DNA of 64,000 bases. Source: Flavobacteriaceae bacterium. Its GTDB lineage: Bacteria; Bacteroidota; Bacteroidia; Flavobacteriales; Flavobacteriaceae. The notes beneath the pieces were generated by a model. The model was not told the DNA's origin. It searched no databases and worked only from the letters and a program-made list of their open reading frames with translations. A program made the position numbers and the translations under genes. Each line of letters begins with the position of its first letter. The stretch's first letter is position 1. Shown here one piece after another: positions 25,923 to 35,013 of this stretch. The stretch spans positions 124,001 to 188,000 of the forward strand of contig JABDIV010000090.1 in NCBI GenBank assembly GCA_013003555.1, written 5' to 3'.

Positions 25923-27047
25923 ATGTCAGAAAAAAGTCCAAGATCAGGTTTTATTTTCAAGCCATATTCAGCTCCTGATCAATCACCATTTGAAAAACTT
26001 TTCGAGATCTTCAAGGAATTGATCACTCATACTTCCGGTGATTTTGACGAAGCTATCGATTGGCTCCGCGAATTGGATAAGGAATATGAATTGACAGACG
26101 AAAACTATACCATTGATGACTTCATCGAAGATCTCAAGAAAAAAGGATATGTAAAAGAAGAGATTGATGCTGAAGGCAATTCGGGAATGGCTATTACCGC
26201 TAAGACCGAGCGGGCTATACGTCAACAGGCCCTCGATCAGATTTTTGGTAAGATTAAGCGAAGTGGAGCCGGACACCATCGCAGTAAGGATGCAGGACAA
26301 GGTGATGAGCATACTGGTGATTTCAGAAACTTTCGTTTTGGGGATGCACTTGATAAGGTTTCGATGACTGAGAGTTTAAAAAACGCACAGATCAACCACG
26401 GACTCGGTTCATTTAATATTACTGAAGATGATTTGGTGGTAGAAGAAACCCATCATAAGTCCCAGATGAGTACCATTTTAATGATCGATATCAGTCATAG
26501 CATGATCTTATATGGTGAAGATCGTATAACACCGGCGAAGAAGGTTGCCATGGCCCTGGCCGAATTGATCACGACCCGTTATCCCAAAGACACCCTTGAT
26601 ATTTTGGTGTTTGGCAATGATGCATGGCCCATAGCCATAAAAGACTTGCCATATCTAAAAGTAGGGCCTTATCACACTAATACGGTGGCCGGACTTGAAC
26701 TGGCGATGGATATGCTGAGACGAAAGCGAAATACCAATAAACAGATTTTTATGATAACCGATGGTAAACCAAGCTGTTTGCGATTGCCTGATGGCGAATA
26801 TTATAAGAACAGTTTTGGACTCGATCCACATATCGTGAATAAATGCTATGCCATGGCACGGCAGGCCCGCAAATTGCATATTCCCATCACCACCTTTATG
26901 ATTGCACGGGATGACTACCTTATGCAATTTGTAAGGGAATTTACCTTGGCGAACCAGGGAAAAGCCTTTTATACAGGCTTGAAAGGACTCGGAGAAATGA
27001 TCTTCGAAGACTATGAAACAAACAGAAAAAAACGAATTAAAGGATAA
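25923..27047 (+). CDS. VWA domain protein of a MoxR/chelatase-like pair
   Basis: 374 residues. A helical N-terminal part (1-110) and a basic, Gly-rich hinge lead to a von Willebrand A domain (about 180-350) with a complete MIDAS: DxSxS at Asp189-Ser191-Ser193 in LMIDISHSM, a Thr in HTNTVAG and the Asp in MITDGKPS. It is followed after 2 bases by an AAA+ ATPase gene. Such VWA-AAA pairs (BchD/BchI-like, MoxR-like) act as metal-dependent remodelling complexes; the client is unknown. It is cytoplasmic, having no signal peptide. Confidence 0.85.
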   Translation: MSEKSPRSGFIFKPYSAPDQSPFEKLFEIFKELITHTSGDFDEAIDWLRELDKEYELTDENYTIDDFIEDLKKKGYVKEEIDAEGNSGMAITAKTERAIRQQALDQIFGKIKRSGAGHHRSKDAGQGDEHTGDFRNFRFGDALDKVSMTESLKNAQINHGLGSFNITEDDLVVEETHHKSQMSTILMIDISHSMILYGEDRITPAKKVAMALAELITTRYPKDTLDILVFGNDAWPIAIKDLPYLKVGPYHTNTVAGLELAMDMLRRKRNTNKQIFMITDGKPSCLRLPDGEYYKNSFGLDPHIVNKCYAMARQARKLHIPITTFMIARDDYLMQFVREFTLANQGKAFYTGLKGLGEMIFEDYETNRKKRIKG

Positions 27048-27049
27048 AA

Positions 27050-28513
27050 ATGAATTGGAACGATTTAAAGACCTTAGGTGATTTAAAGAAAGCCGGTTAC
27101 CAAAGCCGATCGATAAAAGACGAGCTGCGGGAAAACCTCATTCAAAATATACAAGAGGATGTCAACTCATTTGAAGGGATACACGGTTATGATAATACCG
27201 TTATTCCTGAACTCGAAAGGGCCATCTTATCACGACACAATATAAACTTACTGGGACTCCGTGGTCAGGCTAAAACACGCCTGGCCAGGTTGATGGTTAA
27301 CCTCCTTGATGAATACATCCCTGTTGTGGAAGGATCAGAGATAAATGATGATCCGTTTCATCCCATTAGCAGGTATGCGCGCGAAAAAATAATGGCTCAG
27401 GGCGATAATACCCCGATTATATGGCTGTACAGGGAGGACCGTTTCGCTGAGAAACTGGCTACACCCGATGTGACCATTGCTGATCTGATCGGTGATGTCG
27501 ACCCTATTAAAGCGGCAAATCTAAAACTGAGCTATGCCGACGATCGGGTTATTCATTATGGTATGATTCCCAGAGCAAATCGTTCGATTTTTGTAATTAA
27601 TGAGTTACCCGATTTACAAGCTCGTATCCAGGTAGCGCTATTCAACATCCTTCAGGAGGGTGATGTGCAAATTCGTGGATTTAAATTGCGGTTGCCTTTG
27701 GATATTCAATTTGTTTTTACGGCGAATCCAGAGGATTATACGAATAGGGGAAGTATAGTAACCCCCTTGAAAGATCGAATCGGATCACAGATCCTGACTC
27801 ATTATCCGGACACGATCGACACGGCCAAAACAATTACTCAGCAGGAGGCAGAACTTGTTCGTGAGCAGACCGAGCATGTTTATGTTCCCGAATTGGCAAT
27901 GGACCTTTTAGAACAAATCGGATTTGAAGCCAGAAAAAGTGAATACGTCGATGTTAAAAGCGGAGTAAGTGCCAGGATGAGCATTACCGCTTTTGAAAAT
28001 CTTCTTAGCACTGCCGAGCATAGAGCATTGAAATCAGGCGACTCTGAAACGACGGTGCGCCTGGCCGATTTTATTGGTGTCATTCCTGCAATAACCGGAA
28101 AGGTTGAGCTGGTATATGAAGGTGAGCAGGAGGGTGCTGATTTTGTCGCCAATTCTTTAGTTGAAAATGCGATTCAAACGCTTTTCCCACAATTTTTCCC
28201 CAGGATCGAAAAATTAGAAAAAACCGATGAGGCAGGTCCGTACGATGATCTCGTTAGTTGGTTTTTTGAGGGTAGTGGTTTTGAATTGCTGGATGGCATT
28301 TCAGATGAAGAATATCAAGATACACTCGATTCCATTAAGCCCTTGAGTGATCTTATACAGAAATATCAACCGGATACCGTTGAAAGCGATCAGTATTTCT
28401 TAAAGGAATTTGTGTTATGGGGTTTAGTCCAGTTCAAAAAACTCTCGAAATATCGTTTTAACGAAGGCCTTCAGTTTAAAGATTTATACGGAAGTTATAT
28501 CAGCGGTCTTTAA
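27050..28513 (+). CDS. AAA+ ATPase, magnesium chelatase subunit I-like
   Basis: 487 residues. The AAA+ core starts with Walker A GLRGQAKT (69-76), followed by VEGSEINDDPFHPISRYAR and a long insert. Walker B is in SIFVINELPDLQ, and sensor 1 is in IQFVFTANPEDYTNRG. The lid ends with an Arg-rich DVKSGVSARMSITAFENLL helix, as in chelatase I subunits and MoxR proteins. No chlorophyll or cobalamin genes are nearby, so cobalt or magnesium insertion is not supported; a general remodelling role with the preceding VWA protein is more likely. The genes are 2 bases apart and surely co-transcribed. Confidence 0.87.
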   Translation: MNWNDLKTLGDLKKAGYQSRSIKDELRENLIQNIQEDVNSFEGIHGYDNTVIPELERAILSRHNINLLGLRGQAKTRLARLMVNLLDEYIPVVEGSEINDDPFHPISRYAREKIMAQGDNTPIIWLYREDRFAEKLATPDVTIADLIGDVDPIKAANLKLSYADDRVIHYGMIPRANRSIFVINELPDLQARIQVALFNILQEGDVQIRGFKLRLPLDIQFVFTANPEDYTNRGSIVTPLKDRIGSQILTHYPDTIDTAKTITQQEAELVREQTEHVYVPELAMDLLEQIGFEARKSEYVDVKSGVSARMSITAFENLLSTAEHRALKSGDSETTVRLADFIGVIPAITGKVELVYEGEQEGADFVANSLVENAIQTLFPQFFPRIEKLEKTDEAGPYDDLVSWFFEGSGFELLDGISDEEYQDTLDSIKPLSDLIQKYQPDTVESDQYFLKEFVLWGLVQFKKLSKYRFNEGLQFKDLYGSYISGL

Positions 28514-28611
28514 TTGAATGAAGATCCGAGTTATTTATTTTTTTATTACCGTTTAATAGAATTGTAAGTAGACTATTTCAAAAGAATGGTTCGGACGTTG
28601 ACGTATTAAAT

Positions 28612-29181
28612 CTACCAGCCCGGGGTTTTCATATTTTTCTTGCAGTACTCGATTATTTTTTCAATTCGTCTTGCCCTTGTTTCTTCCCTTTTGGCTTGTT
28701 TAAGCCAGGACAAATAAGACTTCTGATAGCCTCTGGAGAAATTTTGATAATTTTCGGATGCTTGAGGATTCGAGTTAAATGCCTTTTTTAAATCATTAGG
28801 AATAATGCCTTGCTCAACGTCATCCATATAAGACCAGGCTCCATTTTTTTTTGCGATTTCAATCAATTTAAGACCGCTTTCATGCATGAGTCCCTTTTGT
28901 GATAATTCCTTGACATGTTTTTTGTTTAAGGCACTCCACGATGCTTTCGGATTCCTCGGACAAAAATATTGTCGCCGTTTACCGTTACCAAGACTTTTAA
29001 CTGTCGAATCGATCCATCCAAAACACAGGGCAACACGTACAGCTTCCTCCCATCGCATTGTGGTGATATTCATTTCAAGTTTATAAAAGATAAGATAAAC
29101 CCCATTACTCTGGTTATGATTGGTTAAAAGCCAATCATACCAGTCGACAGCGCGTTCAAAAAATAGTTCCGGCTTTGTCAT
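28612..29181 (-). CDS. YdeI/OmpD-associated family protein
   Basis: 189 residues. The N-terminal half (WYDWLLTNHNQSNGVYLIFYK, AVRVALCFGWIDSTVKSL, FCPRNPKASWSALNKKHV) is typical of the YdeI/OmpD-associated family; the C-terminal KAFNSNPQASENYQNFSRGYQKSYLSWL-type segment and RRIEKIIEYCKKN complete it. Members have been tied to protection against cationic peptides in other bacteria, but the biochemical activity is unknown to me. It lies 9 bases before the M28 peptidase on the same strand and may be the first or a separate gene of that group in terms of transcription from 31822. Confidence 0.8.
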   Translation of the reverse strand: MTKPELFFERAVDWYDWLLTNHNQSNGVYLIFYKLEMNITTMRWEEAVRVALCFGWIDSTVKSLGNGKRRQYFCPRNPKASWSALNKKHVKELSQKGLMHESGLKLIEIAKKNGAWSYMDDVEQGIIPNDLKKAFNSNPQASENYQNFSRGYQKSYLSWLKQAKREETRARRIEKIIEYCKKNMKTPGW

Positions 29182-29190
29182 TCTAAGATT

Positions 29191-30525
29191 TTAATTTCTA
29201 AAGGTTGAACCAGGAAAGACAACCATGCTTTCATAGCCCTCGGCGTTAACAGATGCGACGCCAAAAAAGAAGTTATCGATCACGATTCCCTCTAATGTAA
29301 ACTCACCGACATCGCCCACATAGCGGCTGTGGTCCCATGTTGGTGACGTTGTATCACGCCAGTAGATCTTATAACCTGAGGCGCCATCGACCTTATCCCA
29401 TTTAAATTTAACCGAAGGTTCAACAATACCGCCGATTTTTACATTTTCCGGTGGCGGCGGAGCTGCGGCTATACTCGCCAAATTAATCGCATTGACAGCC
29501 GTAAGTTTTTTAGCATATTCAAAGTTGACATGTTCGAAGGTATCTCCATAAGCAATGCCGTTTTCTATCCGGATATCCTGATGCTGCTGGGTGTAGTTTT
29601 CATGTGCCTCCATGATCCTTATCCCGGCATATCCCACATCATTAAATGGCCGGTGATGACCACCACGACCAAATCGATCGAGGCGATAAACCATCATGGG
29701 GTTCATCTCGGGCATGTAGGTAAGGGTTGTTTTGTGCACGTAACGTGCCAATTGACGCGATATGCCGTCAACCTCACCACCATAAAAACGGCGTGAGCGT
29801 CTTTGACGCTCAGTTTCAGTAGGAGGTACGGGTTCTGAAAATATTCTGAATGTCCGGTTATCTATCACCCCGTCAACGCCTTTAATATTCCCGATCATGT
29901 CGTTATTAAGAATGCCGATAATATTCCAACCTTTCTCTTTGGCATATTCTGCTAATCCTTTGCCACCGTATAATCCCTGCTCTTCACCGGAGAGGCCTGT
30001 ATAGATAATACTGCTTTCAAATTGATATTTGCTGAGTACACGGGCCGCCTCAATGGCACCTGCCATTCCTGAGGCATTGTCGTTTGCTCCGGGTGAATCG
30101 GAGGTGTAATCAGTGGGGTCAGAAACACGGGAATCGATATCCCCGCTCATAATGATAAACCGATTGGGAAATTTGCTCCCGCGTTGGATGGCAACCACGT
30201 TTACAACCCAAACATCTTTAACAATGCGAGCGCCATCTCCTTTCGGCACGAAGTTCTTTTGGTAAAACACCTCGAGACAGTTGTTGCAATCGGCCGATAT
30301 TTTATCGAATTCTGACTTGATCCATCGTCTTGCGGCACCTATACCGCGGGTATTTGATACCGTATCACTTAGCGTATGACGCGTTCCGAAATCGGCAAGT
30401 ATTTTGACATCATTTCTGAGATTTTCAGAAGAAACGGCTTCGATAATATTATAGATTTTCTGATCGGTTTGCCCAAAGGAATTAAGGCTGAACACTAGGA
30501 GTAGTGCAAAAGTTAGATATTTCAT
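29191..30525 (-). CDS. secreted M28-like metallopeptidase with C-terminal Fn3 domain
   Basis: About 444 residues from the ATG at 30525 (signal peptide MKYLTFALLLVFSLNSFGQ). The peptidase domain (about 20-350) has DSPGANDNASGMAG (bridging Asp), SGEEQGLYGG (catalytic Glu), LNNDMIGN (Asp ligand) and GGHHRPFNDVGYAG (final His). The first ligand motif, usually HxDS, reads Asp129-Ile-Asp131-Ser, so the His is replaced by Asp. A fibronectin type III-like domain (about 355-444) follows. It is exported and probably degrades peptides, but activity is uncertain given the ligand change. It starts just after the stop of the propeller gene and is probably co-transcribed with it. Confidence 0.85.
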   Translation of the reverse strand: MKYLTFALLLVFSLNSFGQTDQKIYNIIEAVSSENLRNDVKILADFGTRHTLSDTVSNTRGIGAARRWIKSEFDKISADCNNCLEVFYQKNFVPKGDGARIVKDVWVVNVVAIQRGSKFPNRFIIMSGDIDSRVSDPTDYTSDSPGANDNASGMAGAIEAARVLSKYQFESSIIYTGLSGEEQGLYGGKGLAEYAKEKGWNIIGILNNDMIGNIKGVDGVIDNRTFRIFSEPVPPTETERQRRSRRFYGGEVDGISRQLARYVHKTTLTYMPEMNPMMVYRLDRFGRGGHHRPFNDVGYAGIRIMEAHENYTQQHQDIRIENGIAYGDTFEHVNFEYAKKLTAVNAINLASIAAAPPPPENVKIGGIVEPSVKFKWDKVDGASGYKIYWRDTTSPTWDHSRYVGDVGEFTLEGIVIDNFFFGVASVNAEGYESMVVFPGSTFRN

Positions 30526-30526
30526 G

Positions 30527-31822
30527 TTATTGTCTGGTATATTCAAATTTAAGTGTGCTTGTCGTACCTTCGTTATCGACATCCACATAGACATTCATAT
30601 GTGTTTCATCCAGGCGTTCAAAGGTCATACCCTCAAAAACAACTTTGTTTTTAAAGATATTTTTTAAGGGAAAATCGACGGTTTCATCTTTGCTTTCCCA
30701 GCCTGTAAGATCATTGTTAAAATGTTTAAGTTGAAGAATAAGTGTATTATTCACTTCACGGATAATCTCGATTTCATAGAACATTACCTTGTCGTCTTTT
30801 ATAATTCTGAAAGTCGCCATCATCGAATCACCATTGGGTTGACTCCAGTTTTCTTCAGCAATGCCACCAAGTGCTTCGCCTCGCCAGTTTCCTGCGATCC
30901 ACGCTATATTTTCAAGCGACGGTTTTAGAATTTCAGTTTGATCGTCGGCTTTCGAATTCAGACCGCCTTCTCCAACTACAGCTAATTTTGATCCATCAGG
31001 ACTTACAGCCAGCCTCGAAATATTTGTAATGTTATAGTCAGACAACCGCAGCTGTTCAATCCAGTCGACGTCCTTTTCGGGCCGAAACGTATATAATATG
31101 TCCTCATATCCCATAAGTATGGTACCGTCAGGTAACCAGCACATATCCTCTTGTTCGGGTAATGTACCCATGATGCCTTCTGTAGATCCTGAAATCGGAT
31201 CAAGGGATTTGATCTCCCAGAGATTATCATCTTCCTTTGAGATATAACTTATTCGGTTCGAATCAGGTATCTTATGCAGGGAGCGCCCAACTTTCTTTTG
31301 AAGCTTATAATATTTATCCTCTTTAAAATATTGCGCAATAAGGGATAAGCCATCTTCCTCCAGGATCGAAGCGATTAAAATGTCATCGCTGTACCAAATT
31401 TGATAACCCACAACAGGGTCACTGATTAAAAGTTTCGACTCCCCGTTTGAAAGATTGTATTTGAATAATTGCTGCGTTCCGTCTTCATCAAGTCGAATAG
31501 CAGAAACCGCATTTTCGCCAGGGATTTTTATCGGTGAATATTCACTTCCCGGTGTGAAATTTAGCCAGGATTTAACTCCATATTGAAGGTTGAATTTGGC
31601 AATATCGGTCTGTCCTTTTCTTGTCGAAGAAAAGAGTAAGGTGTTATTATCGAGGAATGACGGCTGATTATCATAACCTTTATTTTCGCTTACATTTTTG
31701 TAATTTCTCAATTTGAAACCATCGCCAGATCGGTCGAGATCGAATAAAAACACTTCTGTATCGGGTTGAGAGAAACCAATGAATGAAATAAGGAAAATAC
31801 CCAATAAAACAAATCGCGGCAT
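30527..31822 (-). CDS. secreted TolB-like propeller protein with DUF6265-like C-terminus
   Basis: 431 residues with a signal peptide (FVLLGIFLISFIGFSQ). Residues 20-285 contain WD40/PD40-type blades (QPSFLDNNTLLFSSTRKGQTDIAKF, MCWLPDGTILMGYEDIL, LAVSPDGSKLAVVGEGG). Residues 300-431 form another domain (IAWIAGNWRGEALGGIAEENW, GDSMMATFRIIKDDKVMFYEIE) that resembles DUF6265. It is exported, ligand unknown. It ends 2 bases before the M28 gene start, suggesting joint translation and perhaps joint function in handling extracellular peptides. Confidence 0.78.
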   Translation of the reverse strand: MPRFVLLGIFLISFIGFSQPDTEVFLFDLDRSGDGFKLRNYKNVSENKGYDNQPSFLDNNTLLFSSTRKGQTDIAKFNLQYGVKSWLNFTPGSEYSPIKIPGENAVSAIRLDEDGTQQLFKYNLSNGESKLLISDPVVGYQIWYSDDILIASILEEDGLSLIAQYFKEDKYYKLQKKVGRSLHKIPDSNRISYISKEDDNLWEIKSLDPISGSTEGIMGTLPEQEDMCWLPDGTILMGYEDILYTFRPEKDVDWIEQLRLSDYNITNISRLAVSPDGSKLAVVGEGGLNSKADDQTEILKPSLENIAWIAGNWRGEALGGIAEENWSQPNGDSMMATFRIIKDDKVMFYEIEIIREVNNTLILQLKHFNNDLTGWESKDETVDFPLKNIFKNKVVFEGMTFERLDETHMNVYVDVDNEGTTSTLKFEYTRQ

Positions 31823-31933
31823 GAGTAAGAATTTTAATGAACATAAATATAATTAATCTTGGGATCAATTCACGGATAATTTATTTTACATTAAAACGAT
31901 CATTTCACGAATCCATTACGGACTGTTCCATAT

Positions 31934-31970
31934 AAAAAAACCATTTTCAAAATATCGAAAATGGCCTTTT
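31934..31970 (-). terminator. intrinsic terminator after fadE
   Basis: On the minus strand: CCATTTTC, loop GATATTTT, GAAAATGG (31964-31941), then seven T (31940-31934). It ends the fadNAE transcript 26 bases after the fadE stop. Confidence 0.85.
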
Positions 31971-31995
31971 AATTCACTAAACTTTGATTTCTAAA

Positions 31996-33798
31996 CTAGA
32001 AGCAGTATTTATTTTCGGCTTTAAGTTTATCGGCAATGGTATGCCGCAATTGCACTACATTGGGATAATTTGTATACTTGGTAAATCGCTTAAGTCCCAT
32101 GAGCATCATGCGCTGTTCATCACCTTCCGCAAATGAAATTATTCCTTCACGTGCATTTTTAGTAATGATCTCACTTGCATTGTACAAATACAATTTGGCC
32201 ATAGCGATTTGTTCTTTCTGTTTGTCTTCACCGAAGCGTTTGGCATTTTTTTCTGTGCGCAAAAGTGCTGATTCAGCAAGATAAATTTCAATCAGGATGT
32301 TGGATGATGCAAGAAGCAATTGCTGGTGTTTTTCTAGTTCCGGGCCGTATTTTTGAACAGCTGCTCCGGCCACCATTAGAAATACCTTTTTCAGTCTGCC
32401 GATTAATTCTTTTTCTTCTGAAAACAATTCAGAATAATCAGGCGTATCAAAGGAAGGGATGCCCATAAGTTCGTCAGCGACTTTCGTGGCCGGACCAAGC
32501 AGGTCAACATGGCCTTTCATGGCTTTCTTGACAAGCATGCCTACCGATAGTATCCTGTTGATCTCGTTGGTGCCTTCATAAATTCTCGTGATCCGTGCAT
32601 CACGCCAAGCAGCTTCCATTGGGGTTTCTTCCGAGAAGCCCATGCCGCCAAGGATCTGAATGCCTTCATCAGAGCAATTCTGGACATCTTCTGAAACCGC
32701 AACTTTTAAAATAGAACATTCAATCGCATATTCCTCTACACCCTTTAATTCGGCTTCTTGATGGGAATTTCCTGAAGCCAATCGAATAGCAATCCGATCT
32801 TCAATATTCTTAGCGGCCCGGTAACTAGCCGATTCACAGGCATAGGCATTGGTCGCCATTTCGGCCAATTTCCATTTGATAGCTCCGAATTCCACGATAG
32901 GTGTTTTAAATTGTTTTCTTTCGTTTGCATATCGTGTTGAGGCGGTAGTAATTCGTCGTTGTGAGTCGAGGCAGGCAGCAGCCAGTTTGATACGTCCCAC
33001 ATTAAGAGCATTCATAGCGATTTTAAAACCCTGACCACGCTCCCCGAGCATATTTTCAACAGGGACCATACAATCATTAAAAAAGACCTGTCGGGTAGAG
33101 GAAGCCTTTATTCCCAGTTTATGCTCTTCCTCACCAAGAACGATTCCATTCTCGGGATTGTTTTCAACGATAAATCCTGTTATGTATTTATCATCTTCAA
33201 TACGAGCAAATACGATAAATAAACTACAGAAACCAGCATTGGAGATCCACATTTTCTGCCCGTTGATCTTATAATGTTTGCCGTCAGCCGTAAGTTCGGC
33301 GGTAGTTTTACCTGAATTGGCATCACTACCGGCTCCCGGTTCTGTAAGACAATAGGCACCGAACCATTCTCCTGTTGCCAGTTTTGAAACATATTTCAGT
33401 TTCTGTTCCTCGGTTCCATAAAGGGTAATTGGCAGGGTTCCGATTCCGGTATGCGCACCGAAAGCTGTACTAAAGGAACCGGTTCCACTTGAGATATAAT
33501 CACAAACCAACATGGTTGATACAAATCCCATACCCAGTCCACCATAGGCTTCTGGTACTGCTACGCCAAGAAATCCAAGATCACCGGCCTTTCGCATGCA
33601 TTCTTCAGTAAATGCATAGTCCTTGGCTTCAAATCGGTTTTGAAACGGAATGATTTCACGATCATTAAATTCGATCACCGCATCCTTCATCATTTGCTGT
33701 TCCTCATTAAAATCTTCCGGTGTAAAAACATCATCACAGTTCGTTTCTTTGACTAAAAACTGACCACCACGTAAAATATCTTTTTCCAAAGTTTCCAT
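31996..33798 (-). CDS. fadE: acyl-CoA dehydrogenase
   Basis: 600 residues, longer than the basic 380-residue family by a C-terminal helical extension (about 430-600). Motifs: AYCLTEPGAGSDANSGKT and KMWISNAGFCSLFIVFA in the FAD domain, QILGGMGFSEETPMEAAWRDARI and IYEGTNEINRI near residue 400, where the active-site Glu of this family is found. The long form matches Bacillus FadE and mitochondrial VLCAD-like enzymes. It introduces the first double bond in beta-oxidation. It follows fadA by 20 bases in the order fadN-fadA-fadE known from Bacillus. Confidence 0.93.
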   Translation of the reverse strand: METLEKDILRGGQFLVKETNCDDVFTPEDFNEEQQMMKDAVIEFNDREIIPFQNRFEAKDYAFTEECMRKAGDLGFLGVAVPEAYGGLGMGFVSTMLVCDYISSGTGSFSTAFGAHTGIGTLPITLYGTEEQKLKYVSKLATGEWFGAYCLTEPGAGSDANSGKTTAELTADGKHYKINGQKMWISNAGFCSLFIVFARIEDDKYITGFIVENNPENGIVLGEEEHKLGIKASSTRQVFFNDCMVPVENMLGERGQGFKIAMNALNVGRIKLAAACLDSQRRITTASTRYANERKQFKTPIVEFGAIKWKLAEMATNAYACESASYRAAKNIEDRIAIRLASGNSHQEAELKGVEEYAIECSILKVAVSEDVQNCSDEGIQILGGMGFSEETPMEAAWRDARITRIYEGTNEINRILSVGMLVKKAMKGHVDLLGPATKVADELMGIPSFDTPDYSELFSEEKELIGRLKKVFLMVAGAAVQKYGPELEKHQQLLLASSNILIEIYLAESALLRTEKNAKRFGEDKQKEQIAMAKLYLYNASEIITKNAREGIISFAEGDEQRMMLMGLKRFTKYTNYPNVVQLRHTIADKLKAENKYCF

Positions 33799-33818
33799 TT
33801 TATAAAATATTAATTCGT

Positions 33819-35009
33819 TTAATTCAAAAATTCAAAAATACCAGCAGCCCCTTGTCCGGTACCAACGCACATGGTTACCATACCATACTTGCCTTTCATG
33901 TCGCGTTTCCGCATTTCATCAAACAATTGAACAGAAAGTTTTGCGCCTGTACAACCTAACGGATGACCGAGGGAAATCGCACCGCCATTCACGTTGATCA
34001 GGTCCTGGTTGAGGTTTAATTCGCGGATAACGGCCAACGATTGTGATGCAAAGGCTTCGTTTAGCTCGATGAGTTCGATGTCTTTAAGATCAAGTCCGGC
34101 CTGTTTTAATGCCTTTGGAACGGCTTTAACCGGTCCGATACCCATGATACGGGGCTCTACTCCGGCAGCGGCATAATTGACCAGTCGGGCAACCGGTTCA
34201 AGGTTTAACTCCTTAACCATATCTTCACTCATTACCAACACAAACGCAGCACCGTCGCTCATCTGCGATGAGTTTCCGGCAGTTACGCTTCCACCAGCCG
34301 CGAAAACAGGGCGTAATTTTGCCAAAGCCTCAAGACTTGTGCCTTTACGCGGACCTTCATCTTTATTTACGGTATATGATTTCGAAGCTTTTTTCCCGTT
34401 ATCATCAACGTAAACATGTTCTATGTTTATTGGGACTATCTGGTCCTGAAAGCGGTCTTCTGCTTGCGCTTTTAATGCCTTCATATGTGAGTTGTAGGCG
34501 AATGAATCCTGATCTTCCCGTGAAACATTAAATTGATTGGCAACTGCTTCTGCAGTTAGCCCCATACCCCAGTAGTAGTCTTCATTACCGCTTATCGCGA
34601 TCTCATAATCAGGAGTTGGTTTGTAGCCACCCATTGGGATATAGCTCATACTTTCTGCACCACCGGCGATTATACAATCGGCCATGCCAGCCTGTATTTT
34701 CGCAGTAGCGATTCCGATGGTTTCCAATCCCGACGCGCAGTAACGATTAACGGTCATTCCGGGTACATCTTCAATTTTAAGTCCCATAAGCGAAATAAGC
34801 CGACCCACATTAAGGCCTTGCTCAGCTTCCGGCATTGCATTTCCAACAATCACGTCATCAATCCGTGTTTTGTCTAATTGCGGAACCTTTTCCATCATAA
34901 ATTCGATCGTTTCAGCCGCTAATTCATCAGGCCGCTTAAATCGGAAAAGTCCGCGTGGTGCCTTTCCAACGGCTGTTCTGTAACCTTTAACTATATATGC
35001 AGTTTTCAT
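33819..35009 (-). CDS. fadA: acetyl-CoA C-acyltransferase (3-ketoacyl-CoA thiolase)
   Basis: 396 residues. The nucleophile is Cys91 in NRYCASGLETI; the conserved late motifs are NVNGGAISLGHPLGCTGAK (His) and VTMCVGTGQGAAGIFE (second Cys). NEAFASQSLAV is also present. It releases acetyl-CoA in the last step of beta-oxidation. It starts 4 bases after the fadN stop, so translation is likely coupled; fadE follows. No defects seen. Confidence 0.95.
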   Translation of the reverse strand: MKTAYIVKGYRTAVGKAPRGLFRFKRPDELAAETIEFMMEKVPQLDKTRIDDVIVGNAMPEAEQGLNVGRLISLMGLKIEDVPGMTVNRYCASGLETIGIATAKIQAGMADCIIAGGAESMSYIPMGGYKPTPDYEIAISGNEDYYWGMGLTAEAVANQFNVSREDQDSFAYNSHMKALKAQAEDRFQDQIVPINIEHVYVDDNGKKASKSYTVNKDEGPRKGTSLEALAKLRPVFAAGGSVTAGNSSQMSDGAAFVLVMSEDMVKELNLEPVARLVNYAAAGVEPRIMGIGPVKAVPKALKQAGLDLKDIELIELNEAFASQSLAVIRELNLNQDLINVNGGAISLGHPLGCTGAKLSVQLFDEMRKRDMKGKYGMVTMCVGTGQGAAGIFEFLN

Positions 35010-35013
35010 CTTT

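Noticed and set aside
27050-28513. Magnesium chelatase for chlorophyll or cobalamin.
   Set aside because: No tetrapyrrole genes nearby and the partner is a lone VWA protein; MoxR-like remodelling fits better.
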